NCBI GenBank assembly: GCA_033065855.1
Contig: JAVXUO010001535.1
Location: forward strand, 48,501-112,500
From: Escallonia rubra
Taxonomy: Eukaryota; Streptophyta; Magnoliopsida; Escalloniales; Escalloniaceae
DNA: 64,000 nt
Reading direction: 5' to 3'
The position numbers and the translations under genes are program-made. Below the pieces are notes generated by a model that saw only the letters and a list, made by a program, of their open reading frames with translations, was not told where the DNA came from and made no database searches. Every line of letters begins with the position of its first letter. Position 1 is the stretch's first letter. This document shows, one piece after another, positions 25,175 through 36,914 of this stretch.

Positions 25175-25188
25175 CTCTATTTATAGAG
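25175..25188 (-). promoter_or_regulatory. Predicted TATA box of the gag-only element
   Basis: On the minus strand it reads CTCTATAAATAGAG, a perfect 6-bp inverted repeat around a canonical plant TATA box. It lies in the 5' LTR about 310 bp before the LTR end and about 375 bp before the gag ATG, a sensible U3/R border. Confidence 0.65.
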
Positions 25189-25627
25189 AATGAGATGGTG
25201 ATGTCATTAACCGACACGTGGCGCTCCCCGAGAGTGACACGTCACCGGGGGGTCCACGGGTGCCGGTGCTCCACGGACTGTCGAATCGCATATTCATCCG
25301 GCCTGCCCCGCACAGCGTCGCTCTGTCTGTCTGGAAAGACTGGCTCCCACCGCATCAGTGTGGCCAGAGAACCCCCTTGATCTAGCCTCCAATCCAAGCC
25401 CTTGCGGAGTCCCACAGGCCTGGCAGCGGTGGGGAAGACCCGACGCCCAACTGCCAGGTGAACTAGGCGCGATGCCCTCCGAAGACCTGCTCCCGTCTCA
25501 GAGTGACCCGGGGGTCATAGTCCCTAGGGGTGCCGACGCAAGCCCCCAGTGCCGGAGCACGTAGGCCAGTCACGCAGGCACCCTGACGGAGATAGTGTCC
25601 CGGAGGAGTCGTCTATTCCGCAGGCCA

Positions 25628-26269
25628 AGGTAGCATCCCGGAGGAGCCGTCTACCCGGCCGGCCAAGGTAGCATCCCGGAGGAGCCGTCTACCTGGCGGA
25701 AGGGGAGTTGAAGAGCTCCCTGGCAGAGATAGTGTCCCGGAGGAGTCGCCTATCCCCGCGGGTGAGTCCTTATGCCGGAGCACTCGGAGCGAGTCAAGGT
25801 AGCATCCCGGAAGAGCCGTCTACCCGACTGGCCGAGGTAGCATCCCGGAGGAGCCGTCTACTTGGCGGAAGGGGAGTTGAAGAGCTCCCTGGCAGAGATA
25901 GTGTCCCGGAGGAGTCGCCTATCCCCGCGGGTGAGTCCTTGTGCCGGAGCACTCGGAGCATGTCAAGGTAGCATCCCGGAGGAGCCGTCTACCCGACTGG
26001 CCGAGGTAGCATCCCGGAGGAGCCGTCTACCTGGCGGAAGGGGAGTTGAAGAGCTCCCTGACAGAGATAGTGTCCCGGAGGAGTCGCATATCCCCGCGGA
26101 TGAGTCCTTATGCCGGAGCACTCGGAGCATGTCAAGGTAGCATCCCGGAGGAGCCGTCTACCCGACTGGCCGAGGTAGCATCCCGGAGGAGCCGTCTACC
26201 TGGCGGAAGGGGAGTTGAAGAGCTCCCTGGCAGAGATAGTGTCCCGGAGGAGTCGCCTATCCCCGCGGA
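25628..26269. repeat. 169-bp tandem repeats in the LTR (right copy)
   Basis: Counterpart of the array at 18758-19398, with a few private substitutions (for example GGAAGAGCC at about 25809). Confidence 0.92.
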
Positions 26270-26612
26270 TGATGTACACTCCGGAGGGTGGGTTGAAGCA
26301 TGTTCCATGACCAAGGCAAGGTGCGCATGGTGTGATGAATGAGTGTGGTGCCCGGGGGCATGATGACATGATTGTGGCGCATGAGCGCGATGAAGTGAGT
26401 AAGGTGCCGGGGGCACGTTTGTGTCAATGGTGGCGCATGGGCGCGACAGAGTACGTATGGTGCCGGGGGCACGGTAGTGTGACAGAGAGCCTAGGGGCAC
26501 GACTGTATCAGCGGCGCGGCGCATGGGCGCGGCGGAGTGTTGGAGTGTGACGCCCGAACGTCGGTGACGGGGGTCACGGAGACGACGTCCGGGCGACGGA
26601 CGATGAGCGTCG

Positions 26613-26866
26613 CGGAGTTGTGTCCGGGCGACGGGGTCGCGGAGTTGTGTCCGGGCGACGGGGTCGCGGAGTTGTGTCCGGGCGACGGGGGTCGCGGAGT
26701 TGTGTCCGGGCGACGGGGTCGCGGAGTTGTGTCCGGGCGACGGGGGTCGCGGAGTTGTGTCCGGGCGACGGGGGTCGCGGAGTTGTGTCCGGGCGACGGG
26801 GGTCGCGGAGTTGTGTCCGGGCGACGGGGTCGCGGAGTTGTGTCCGGGCGACGGGGGTCGCGGAAT
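26613..26866. repeat. 26-27-bp tandem repeats in the LTR (right copy)
   Basis: About ten copies of the GCGGAGTTGTGTCCGGGCGA unit, against about three and a half in the other LTR. Confidence 0.92.
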
Positions 26867-27564
26867 TGATAGATGACGGAAGTTGCGAAGTTGATGGACG
26901 ACGGACGACGGACGTCGTGAAGTTGATGTACGAACGGACGTCGGGAGGTTGTTGCAGGACGGACGTCGCGAGGTTGATGTACGAACGTCCGGAAGGTGAT
27001 ACACGACGGACGTCGTGAGGTTGATGTACGAACGTCCGTAAGGTGATACACGACGGACGTCGCGAGGTTGATGTACGAACGTCCGTAAACATCGCGGAGG
27101 TGCAAAGACTCGGAAAAACAAGTGCGCGCAGGAGGGAAGGCCATAGGCCAAACATTGGGGGAGGCCGAGGCCGACCCCAAGGGGGAGGCCGAGGCCGACC
27201 CCAAGGGGGAGGCCGAGGCCGACCCCAAGGGGAAGGCCAAGGCCGAGGCCGACCCCAAGGGGAAGGCCAAGGCCGAGGCCGACCCCAAGGGGGGGGCCAA
27301 GGCCAACCTCCTTGGGCAAGTTCCATGGCGCATCGACGGACGACGTGCGAAGTGCGACGGTCGAAGCGTGATGCGGCGTCGCACGATGATGAGTTTCTTG
27401 GCGACGAAGTCGCGTAGAAGAAGTAAGAAGTGCACGTGACTTGAGCGTGCACACTTTGACCGGTTGTGAGCGTTGAAAATGTCTGTTGCTTGTGCGGACG
27501 TGTCATGCAAAATGGGACCATAGTGGGCCTTTGGGTGCGACCAGAATAGGTTGGGAACACCGAG

Positions 27565-28385
27565 TTTATGTACCGCGGGTCTAAACCAAGCGGGTTAGTT
27601 AGTATTATCTCGGCTATGAAAGCACAGTGGTTACTACGTCGGGGTTGTCGAGGATACATTGCACATGTCGTAGACATATGTCAAGATTGTCTAGAGTTGT
27701 CTCCAAACGTGTTTCTTGAAGAGTTACCTGGGAAACCGATTGATTACGAGACGGAGTTTGTGATTGATCTAGTTCCCAGTATAGAGCCTATTTCTAAAGC
27801 TCCGTATCATATGGCCCCAGCAGAGATGAAAGAGTTGAAGGAACAATTACAGGAGTTGCTTAACTGAGGATTCATACGTCCTAGTGTGTTCCCGTGGGGT
27901 GCTCCACTCCTCTTTCTAAAGAAAAAGGACGGTACCTTGAGACTCTGTATCGATTATAAAGAATTTAATAAGATTACAATCCGCAATAAGTACCATTTGC
28001 CCCACATTGATGATTTATTTGACTATCTTCAGGGTGCTTGTTGTTTTTCAAAAATTGATTTGAGATCCAAGTATCATTAGTTAAAAGTGAGGGAGGAAAA
28101 TGTTCCGAAAACAGCGTTCAGGACCCACTATTGGCACTATGAATTTCTTGCTAGGCCTTTTGGTTTGACGAACGCCCCAGCAGCGTTCATGGATCTAATG
28201 AACATGATAGTTAAGGACTACTTAGATCAGTTTGTCATAGCGTTTATTGATGATATTCTAATATACTCAAAATCTGAGGATGAGCATATGAAGCATTTGG
28301 AATTAGTGCTGCAACAACTGACGGATAACAAATTATATGAAATTCTCAAAGTGTGTCTGGCTACGGCAAATTGGGTTCTTACGAC
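27565..28385 (+). pseudogene. Gypsy reverse transcriptase (decayed), continues the older element
   Basis: The polyprotein of the older element resumes after the TSD. First comes the pre-RT linker (ELPGKPIDYETEFVIDLVP near 27730, APYHMAPAEMKELKEQLQEL), then reverse transcriptase: [40 protein letters not shown], then [16 protein letters not shown] near 28160 and the active site [12 protein letters not shown] near 28240, where the family usually has Y-x-D-D. Stops at 27866 and 28078 and a frame shift near 28330 inactivate it. The LTR at 28386 cuts it within the segment ahead of the connection domain; RNase H and integrase of this element are not in the window. Confidence 0.92.
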
Positions 28386-30234
28386 TGTAACATCCCCAAA
28401 TTTTCAGAACGTTAACACTCACTCGATCACTTACACTAAAATAGGATATCCTCAAACTCATCAAAATAATACCACAACTGTCAGAGCAACTAAAACATCC
28501 ATCAATGTATTTTTCTCAGTATACAGTCGTAATTGATAAACTAAATTTAAATATAAATGATGAGCTAGAAAAGTTCACCCACACAGGGGTTCTAACGTCC
28601 AATATTGTATTAAATCAATTTTCCTTGCTTGACTCTAAACCACACAGGCAACCTCAACCTAATGCTAGTTATCACCTGCAAAAAGGAAGTCAAAGGAGAG
28701 TGAGCTTTTGAGAGCCCAGTAAGATCAATCAAAGATTAAAAACAACAATGATTCGGACAAGTTTTCATATAGAATTAAATGATAGTTTTTAAAAGGATTT
28801 TCAAATAAAACACAACATTTCAATATAGACGAACAATACGAACGATTTTACATCTAAGTCAAATAACATCTTTTCAAAGGACTTTATTTTGGGTGAAATT
28901 GCAGGAATTCGATATAAACATAGGGACCAGTATCATCTCAATCTCTTAAATCAGTAGTCATTCAAAACACTTCAGGTATAATAAAAACAGAAATAAGTAA
29001 TATTAAACATGAGCAGTACACTATAGCAAAGTTACCCCATTTTTCAGTGCTCGATACACTTTACATAAGCATATGTAAACTGACTAGTCCATTTAGGTTT
29101 CTAGTTTAACCCAACCAACAGACCATCCTTATAACACTGCACCATCCTTATAACTCCCAAGTTTACTAACTCATGTCAACATTATGAAAATAATAAATAC
29201 AATTGAAAATGCTTTACGATAATCGAATTAATGAACAAATTAGAATGAGAAGAGATAATTACAACTCAAAATGTTTTATGATGATAAATATAATAAATAT
29301 ATGAGAATGAAACATGAATTCCAAACAATCGCTTCAAGGCTCAAATTAGGGTTTCATGGGCAATATCCAAATATTTTCATGGAAATTCAATAAAACCATA
29401 GTTCCACAAAATTTGCAAAACAATTAAGAAAAACACATGAATTTAGAATGATGAGTAGGATTCAGATAGAAATCATTACCTTGATCCAAGCTATGTGAAG
29501 CTAATCTCAACCTCGATCCAAAAATCATTGAATTAACCTAAATAGGAAAATTCATTTATTAGAAAATAATCTACACTACAATACTTTAAACCTAATAATA
29601 ACTACTCATAGCGTACTCGCTCTCACTCCAAAATCGCGTAACTCAAAGCGGGTCCCGCACACGGCCAAACTAACCGAAATTTCTATACACTCTTTAATGC
29701 GTAACGATACTCCAAATACATAATAAATTATAACAAACCACTTTTATAGTTTAAAACATTATAAAAAGTTAAAATATGAATTTTTTGAATATTTTTAATT
29801 AAAGTAATTTCTTTAAATGCAATAAAAATCCATAAATAGCCATAATTGTTTCTAGGGGAAAATAGAGTCCCATAATTTTTGTAACAGCTTTAGAGAACTT
29901 ATAAAAATTATAGAAATTAAAATCAAAATTTAAAAGACATCAAAACTATTTTTAAATTTTTTGTTTTGCTAAAATCAATGCAATACAGAAATGATAACAA
30001 ATCGACTCTAAAAATCACCAAACTTAAGTTGGGACTTATTTATACCATGAAAACATTACCAATTTGTCCATAACATTTTCATAGGTTAAAAGCTCCAAAA
30101 GAATTTTACAAATCTAAAATTACAGAAAATACTAAAAATACATACGATTTCAAAAAATTATAAAATTTTGCCACAAATTCTAATATAGCCTAAGGTATTT
30201 TAATTTAAAATTCCATGTACTAAATATTATCGTA
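28386..30234 (-). repeat. Reversed LTR in the reverse transcriptase gene (partial)
   Basis: It begins TGTAACATCCCCAAATTTTC on the + strand, the reversed LTR end, and tracks the reversed solo LTR at 14063-17498 block by block (GAGAGTGAGCTTTTGAGAGC near 28695; TCATAATTTTTGTAACAGCT near 29873; CTCTAAAAATCACCAAA near 30005). It is interrupted at 30234 by a forward LTR. Its remaining part is not recognised later in the window, so no TSD can be confirmed; the candidate is ACGAC at 28381-28385. Confidence 0.82.
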
Positions 30235-30811
30235 TGTAACAGCCCCAAACCTGAGGCAATTTATATATATCTATATATCCTAACTGATTATTTATGGGAC
30301 CTTTAGCTTACGAATGGGTGAGCATTAATCTTTGTGATCTTTAGCGACAATTTTTTTTTTAAAACCATAAGTTATAACTTAATGATAGCAGTTACATGTG
30401 ATATGAATTGATGTCTTTAGCGACGATTACTGTTAACAATATATTGAGAATCCTTCAGCGACATTTTTATACTCTATAGTTAGCATCGATATTTTAGCGG
30501 CAACCTTAAGCGACATTCTTTTACTAAATAATACACAATTTATGATAGTTAAAAGGATGAATTCAAAACTTAAAATTTGTCGGGGATAATTAGATAATTT
30601 AAGAAGGAATTTTAAGTCAACTCTTTACTTTTGAAAAAAAAAAAGAAAAAGAAAATTAAATTTAGAAGGAAAACATAGGAGTGAAATTAGGAATAAATTA
30701 GTTTAATAGCTTACTTACGGTTACAAGCCAGAGAAAGAGAAAAGAAGAAAGAGAGAATAAAATGGAGAAAAATAAGGATATTTGTTTACGGTTACAGAAA
30801 GAGAAACAGAG
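30235..30811 (+). repeat. Forward LTR, 5' part, split by the Mutator-like element
   Basis: It starts TGTAACAGCCCCAAACCTGA and has several TTTAGCGAC motifs (30340-30515), like the start of the related LTR at 17040-17498 read on its minus strand. A purine-rich leader (30725-30820) follows and is split at AAATAGAAA. The rest lies at 58713-60560. Confidence 0.78.
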
Positions 30812-30820
30812 AAATAGAAA

Positions 30821-31564
30821 GGGAAAATTAGGAATACATGGGTTTTGTAGTTAATTATTTGGGGTTGATGGGTTTTTTTGGAGAAATTGTGAAAAGAGAG
30901 GGCCAAAGTTTAAAATCTCTGAAAGGTGGGATTACTTGGGAAAAAATGGGTTTTTTTAAACCTTCCTATTTCCCCTTCCCCAAAATACCCCTCCCCACAG
31001 TAAACCCACATCGTGCACTCCACCCAACCTTTCTCCCCCAATCGGCCAATCCCTTTGTCCCCCTTCCCTCCAAAATTCTGCCTACCCCACTCCATCTCCC
31101 CCTTAACCCTGCAGGTTACCCCACCCCCACTCCCACCCCACCCCCTACCCTACTACGGTCACCCCCACCCCACCCTTAGCCCTATATTTCCCTCCAACCG
31201 AGACTTTCCCCCAATCCGAGAGACACGTCCTCCACCAACCCGCACTCTGTCTCCCGCCACCACACACGGTTGTCTCCTCCCCGCACCCAGCACCGCCACC
31301 ACAACACAGTCCTCCATCCCTTTCGCCCAACCCCTCAGCCCCCAACCACCACTATATGGTGGTCCTTCCCCCGACCCCGCTGCCGTAACGGATGCCATGA
31401 CGAGAAAATCAAGGATCGTTTCATGTATGTCGCTGTAGAGGCACTGAAGATCGCATTCTGAAGCTCGATGTTGGTGTGCGCCAGTGTAAAGGTACCCCTT
31501 CTTACATTTTCAGTGATCAGCAGGTTTCTTCGACGTTTGTTTGTGCGCGCCGTTGTAAAGCCCG
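30821..31564 (+). repeat. Left terminal inverted repeat of the Mutator-like element
   Basis: It matches the reverse complement of 57972-58703, starting GGGAAAATTAGGAATACATG and losing similarity just after TGTAAAGCCCGA. The C/T-rich stretch 30985-31400 looks like a promoter or 5' leader. Overlapping P- and T-rich or G-rich ORFs on both strands are by-products of this bias. A short motif common to both TIRs, TCAAGGATCGTTTCATG, is followed by CGCTGTAGAGGCACTGAAGA. Confidence 0.93.
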
Positions 31565-33077
31565 ACGTTTATCTATTTGTTGCTTTTTATGATTGAGTGT
31601 TTTTTGACAAATTCACGACCTTCCGTACTTTGGCATGCATGCAATTGCTTCAGTTGTAACAACTGAAATATTGGATGTACGTTGTTTTCCTCTCTTGGCT
31701 CTCTGTCAAGACCCAGAGCGTTGCATGAGTGGTTGTAGTCATGTGCACAGTTTGTTATGATAATCGAACTATATGCATATTTTTTGCCTTAGTTTTGTAT
31801 GGGTACATCAAACTTTATTGTTTTATGGTACGTGTTCTAGATACGTTACGCAACATTGATGACTAGGGGCTCAAATCTAATCAAAAGCCAAAGTGCAAAA
31901 TGATATGTAGGAGGTCAGTATATCCGCAGAGTTTCATTCGAACCAAAGGGTTGGGTTCTTAGCATCTTTCACAGAAAGTCTGATCCATGCTCTATCTTTA
32001 GATATGGAGGTCACTTGGGGAGTTCCCATAGACAGCAAAAGTTCTACTGGGAATTAGTTGCATTAAGTATTTTGTTTATGGTTTTTTCATGCAATTAGAT
32101 ATGAAATAATTGGCAAGTTGAGTTCTTTTGAAAGAGGTATCCCATTCGCTTCTTGAGTAAGACCCACATCAGTGGTTGTAGGTGAAGAAGTTTCATGCTA
32201 TATAGTTTTCAGAGGACTTGAAACATCAGATTAAGAAAAGAAAAAGCATCTGAATTCTCAGGAAGTGGGGGCTACTAATGTAGACATGAAGCAAGAAGTG
32301 ATATCTTCGATAGAATTGATATAAGCATGGACATCATATCGACTGAATAACACAACATTTCTCAAGTTAAAGTTACGACATGCATTAACAAAGCAGTTCT
32401 GAACAGGTAGGATAGATCTTCCTACCATGCCTACATGCATAAAAAAATGTGATATACAGTGTGCACACCTTGCGTGCGTGCATGCATGTGTGTGTGTGTG
32501 TGTGAGTGAGAGAGAGAGAGAGAGACATACACGAAAATCTTTATGTCATACATATCAGCATATTTGCAAAGAAGACGTTCAACGGTTTACCATTCTGAGC
32601 GGTCTGATCAATCCTGATATCCATGTGGATTGAAGCTTGAATAATAACAAGTTAAGACAGAAAAAGAATCCATCAGGTATTTGCAAATGTATTAGGAAGA
32701 ATAGGAAAAAAAATAGATGAGGTTGTTGGCAATAGTACACGCTTACCCTGCATTATGTAAAATTAAAGAAGCAAACGTGTATCGCATCTGTTGGAATACT
32801 TTTAATATCCTACTTATGTATAGAGGGTAGTTTGGCCCCTCTTTCTCTGTGTTTAGATGGTACCAGAGCATCGCTTTCAGGGTTTACGCTTACATCGATT
32901 TGTTTTCTTGATTTCTTTTGTCCATTCTATTTTGTTGTCCCACTATTTAAGAAATAAGGGACCGGGGGATTCGTAAACCCCTAGAGGCGTAAGAGATGTC
33001 TTAAGACTACTACGGGGTGGGTATCGGGTGTGGTTTGAACCCTTGGGGAGGTGACCAAACATCAGACTGGCTGTGAT
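31565..33077. other. Mutator-like interior, no gene recognised
   Basis: No coding similarity is seen. A possible copia LTR/primer-site relic is at 32789-32880: TGTTGGAATACTTTTAATAT, then GATGGTACCAGAGCATCGC, one base off the TGGTATCAGAGC primer site. Microsatellite at 32487-32526. Confidence 0.5.
32487..32526. repeat. (TG)n(AG)n microsatellite
   Basis: TG repeats followed by AG repeats, about 40 bp. Confidence 0.95.
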
Positions 33078-33207
33078 TGTAATACCCCGAAAATTTCCTT
33101 ATGCAAAAAATTGTATATTTTTTAATAAGTAAGTTTGTGGTCTTTTGTTAAAACTATGAAAATGAATTGGGATTGTTTCTGAAATTTTTGGTCAAATGAA
33201 CAGTAAC

Positions 33208-33515
33208 TTTTAGTCGAATTTAAAAGGTTTTAGTCGACTAAAAGTGTTTTCAGTCGACTAAAAGTGTTTCGGTCGACTAAAAAGTGTTTAAATTGTGTAA
33301 AAATGGTTTTCTGGACTTTTAGTCGAATTTAAAGGTTTTAGTCGACTAAAAGAGTGATTTCAGCCGACTAAAAGTTTAGTCGATGAACAGTGATTTTTGA
33401 ACAGTAACTGTGAACAGCGATTTTGAACAGTACTGTGAACAGTGATTTTGAACAGTACTTTCAGTCGACTAAAATGTGTTTTCAGTTGACTGAAAGTTGT
33501 TTTCGGTCGACTTAA
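33208..33515. repeat. Array of AGTCGACTAAAA motifs
   Basis: About nine copies of TTTTAGTCGACTAAAA-type near-palindromes (with GGTCGACT and AGTCGAAT variants) and AACAGTGATTTTGAACAGTA repeats, in the putative U3 upstream of the TATA box. Confidence 0.85.
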
Positions 33516-33535
33516 AGGTTTAAAATTTTTGTCCC

Positions 33536-33545
33536 CTATAAATAG
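33536..33545 (+). promoter_or_regulatory. Predicted TATA box of the solo LTR
   Basis: CTATAAATAG directly after the motif array, identical to the box in the related LTR at 7031. Confidence 0.6.
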
Positions 33546-35027
33546 TGTTCCATTTCATTCCTAGCCATTTTGTTCTTGATTTCTTGCTCCTTTGCGGCGG
33601 AGAAAGAGAGAATAAGAGGCTTAGAAAGCTCATTGGCGCTAGAGTGGTGCTTTAAGGTTTTCTTTGGTTCAAAAGCTTGTTTGAGGTAAGGGTTTGAACG
33701 TTCTTGCTGTGGTAAGGGTTTGTAATGTTTTTGCTATGGTATGGGTTGCTTCTTTAAATCTGAAAAAGAGTTATTGGAGTTGATTAATCTTGTTTTGTAA
33801 GGGATTCTACCTTTTAATTTTGGCTTGGGTTTTCCTTCTTTAAATCTGGAAAATTATTGGATTTTGATCAAGCTTGTTTGAGGTAAGGGTTTGAACGTTC
33901 TTGCTGTGGTAAGGGTTTATACGATTTTTGCTGTGGAAAGGTATCTTCGAAAATCCAAAGGCTTATACTTTTGTCACTTTTGATTCATCTATGCTCGTTT
34001 GTAATTGATTGCTCCACTTTTGCCTTCTTGAGAACATTGTTCACCCCTTCTCATTTGTGCCTTATTGATGCTCAACTTTGAATTTGTACATTTGTGACCG
34101 TCAATTTAAGATTGACATTGACTATATTGAACAACTCTCACATTGAGAGGGTCCTTTGGACACATGTTTGCTATACTAGAGAGCCGAAGCCTCCTAGTAT
34201 GCTCCGGAGCACAGGTTTGATGTTTGGTTCGACATTTGGGTCTTATGACCACCATAGTCATCGCATGGTTGTAGCGTACCCGACATATAATTGAAATGTG
34301 TTTTGGGTTAAACGCTTAATGACGTTTGCTTTGGTATTTGACAGTACGATATGATTGCACTTTCGTACCTTCGGGCTTGTATTTGATTTGGGTTCTTTAG
34401 ACCACCTTATGAACATTTCGTATATTTGATTCGCCTTATTTGCATCGTGGTCAATTGTTATTATTTGTTCGTCAGATATTTGATTTTGTTTTGGACTACG
34501 ACTCGTCGTATTTGATTCCCATTGGTTTTTCCACTTACTGGGCTATTCGAGCTCACCCCCTACTCGTTTGTTTTGTCCCTTACCACAGGTATCAGACGTG
34601 ATTTTCGGGCGTGGCATGTTTGGGGGAAATTAGAGTTTTTAGTCTTTGTTAGTATAATTGAGCAATGTAAATTATTTCACCGCTGCGTTTGGTAATTATT
34701 TTGTAAAGGAATACTCAGTTGAATTATTTTGGTGAACGGATTGTCTTAGACTTTTGTTTGTGGAGATATTTTATCTTAGAGGATTTAGTTGCTCTGTCTA
34801 TACCGTTATCTTTAGAACTGTAATGGTATATAATGGAGTTTGATGATAGTCGTGGCCTCGCGTTTTCGGGGAGTGACAGTGATCATAGAGGCTAAGTATT
34901 CAGGTTTGAGGGTTGTGTACTGTTGTGGAGAAACATGTACCAAAGCATAAGTTTTTTATTACTCAGGCAACTGTGTTTTAAGGTGTTGACATTGTGTTGC
35001 CAGTTGTCTTCTGTGTGGTGCATCAAG

Positions 35028-36842
35028 CAGTGGCGGTACCAAGATTTCACTCCAAGGGGTGCAAAAAAAATATATCGGAGTCACTGCTGCTCTCTTTCTA
35101 GGACTTTAAAATCATAAATGCAACAAAAAACAAAATGGAGCATACCAAAGGAGTCACTGCTGCTCTTTCTAGGACTTTAAAACAATAAATGCAACAAAAA
35201 ACAAAATGGAGCATACCAAAGTTGCGACAATTTGAAGCACTGACCAGAAATAGTTGATGGTGAAAGCTTATATTCTGAGTAAGAAAAACTAGTGAAATTT
35301 ATGTTTTTGGCTAGTAATGGTAGAAACCTATTGAGCCTACATGTTGTACCTTTAGCGCTTCTATATCTGTCACAACTGAATAACAGTGTCACACACCTCA
35401 GTTTGCTTATGCTACCACTTGTTGGGAAATTTTATTCATTCCGCACTATTGTTAGTGTAAATAGGTTATCTTTTAGGTGTAAAGGGTTCACACAAAAAGG
35501 AGTTCAGTGCATTAACTGACACGAAAAGATCACCATATTTTCCTCAATATAGGAGTGACTCACCTCTCGCACTTGGAAGGCAAGGAAGGGTATCCAATGT
35601 CACCTTGTTACTCTGATGAGGAGAGAAACAGAAGATTGCCACTAGGATCTTACTCACTATACACCAGAAGTCATGTTTACTATCCTGCCCTATGATATGG
35701 CTTTCCTATGTCTAGAAAAACATTGGAAAACTCGGTATCGGAAATTTGGACAAGATTATCCTTGTTCGTCTTAAGAAGATATTACAATTTATAAGTCTGC
35801 TAGACTAGATTTGAAATAACTACAATCTCTGACAGTCTCCATATGACACATTTTCTCTGCTAGACTGAAATTACCTACAAACTCTTTACTTTGCCTGTCT
35901 AGCAGCCACTGTCGGTCAGTAATCCTTCAATTTCTTCCATGCGAATCCTAGTGCGGAACATGTGGTGGCTTTGTAGATCAATTAATTGTTTAAGCATAAT
36001 GAAATCATCCATAAATCTCAGCACTCATGAATTGGTGAATGAAATATTCATCGCTTATAAGATTCAAGGTGAATATCCAAGAGGCATACTATCTTTAGTG
36101 TCAAATTTATTAGTACCAAGGCTCAGATATCTATGCATCATATATGTTAACCATTGTGCTTAGGTAGCGCTTCTCAGCTGATAGTTGGTACTGACATTGA
36201 CTTTGGAGTGTACACATACTTGGAAATCATATTGGAATTGCTCTTTGTAAATGTTCATTGTATGGTGCTTTGGGTTCCCCTGACTACTCAATGTACTTTA
36301 CGTAGTTACTTTCTTTTTTTGTTTTGTTATTTGTTTAGTATTGGTAATAAATGCTCCTTTGATGTCTTTTTGAATGCTTTGGTGATGATTAGTGGGTCTG
36401 TTGGGGATCTGAAAGTGAAGTACTGCTCTCCGGGCTAGCAATCTGTATTCCACAACGTATAAACGTTCGGAGGAGTGGAGTAATTGCCTCAGCTCACCCA
36501 ACCCATTTTCCCTTCATTGGCAATAGTTTGAGCCCTGAGGATTCCTTCAATTTTTGACTTCGGAGTAGTTTTGGCATATGCTTACTAGTCCATTGTACCA
36601 GGAAAGGAAAAAAAAGGGGCATATGCAGATTAATAACATTAAAGTGTCCACTGCATTAACAGTTCTTGTCTTTTGTCCGGTTGTGTAAAATGGCAGAGTA
36701 ATTTCTCCATTGCTAATTTGACGCATGGCCACGTGGTTGATCTAAGAAGTAATTACATATTGACTATAGTTTAGCTGTTGCAAGTGTAATTTTTGCATCT
36801 ACTGGGTGTCCACATTGTGTAAGGTTTATGGCTCCGCCACTG
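35028..36842. mobile_element. Non-autonomous hAT-like element
   Basis: The ends are inverted: CAGTGGCGGTACCAAG at 35028 and the reverse of CAGTGGCGGAGCCATAAA at 36842. CAGTGGCGGAGCCA-type termini are common in plant hAT elements. Flanks CATCAAG (left) and CATCTAGG (right) may be a diverged 8-bp TSD. Its 1.8 kb hold no transposase motif; ORFs of 60-95 codons are not recognised. It contains a 71-73-bp tandem duplication. Confidence 0.72.
35077..35220. repeat. Tandem duplication of about 72 bp
   Basis: GGAGTCACTGCTGCTCT...GGAGCATACCAAA occurs twice back to back with few differences, inside the hAT-like element. Confidence 0.92.
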
Positions 36843-36914
36843 CATCTAGGTACAATATTAGCTCGTGAAGTATGTACGTCTATTTACGATTGCCATTTTT
36901 TTCAACAATGAGCT

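Larger units (their letters stand above)
17998..27559 (-). mobile_element. Gag-only LTR retrotransposon (TR-GAG type), TSD CCGAG
   Basis: This complete 9,562-bp element is bounded by CCGAG at 17993-17997 and 27560-27564. Long direct repeats lie at 17998-20501 and 24869-27559. It begins TG and ends CA. Coding direction is minus: primer site at 24848-24865, a single long gag ORF at 23062-24801, and no protease, reverse transcriptase or integrase. This is the layout described for plant TR-GAG elements, non-autonomous retrotransposons that keep only gag. About 15 substitutions by hand count between LTRs of roughly 2.5 kb suggest a recent insertion. It is GC- and CpG-rich beside AT-rich neighbours. 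Confidence 0.93.
24869..27559 (-). repeat. 5' LTR (coding sense) of the gag-only element
   Basis: 2,691 bp, from TGATGCCAAGGAAAG to GGTTGGGAACA on the + strand. It is 187 bp longer than its partner, mainly through extra 26-27-bp units. Long minus-strand ORFs (up to 440 codons) in it are open only because of the tandem repeats and are not credible genes. Confidence 0.95.
33078..34878 (+). mobile_element. Solo LTR, gypsy, TSD GTGAT
   Basis: 1,801 bp from TGTAATACCCCGAAAATTTC to CGGGGAGTGACA, with GTGAT at 33073-33077 and 34879-34883. It is related to the solo LTR at 6609-8056: similar TCGA-motif arrays, CTATAAATAG at 33536, and TTTGTCCCTTACCACAGGT near 34583. No internal region is present. Confidence 0.93.

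Noticed and set aside
26132..27677. Minus-strand ORFs of 339-440 codons, proline/arginine-rich
   Set aside because: Same cause: minisatellite translation in three overlapping frames. The longest spans beyond plausible domain structure and has no family motif.
30838..31461. Proline-rich ORFs in the left TIR, and their mirror images at 58084-58588
   Set aside because: C/T-rich DNA with overlapping open frames and indels between the two TIR copies that change the frame, so no protein is conserved.
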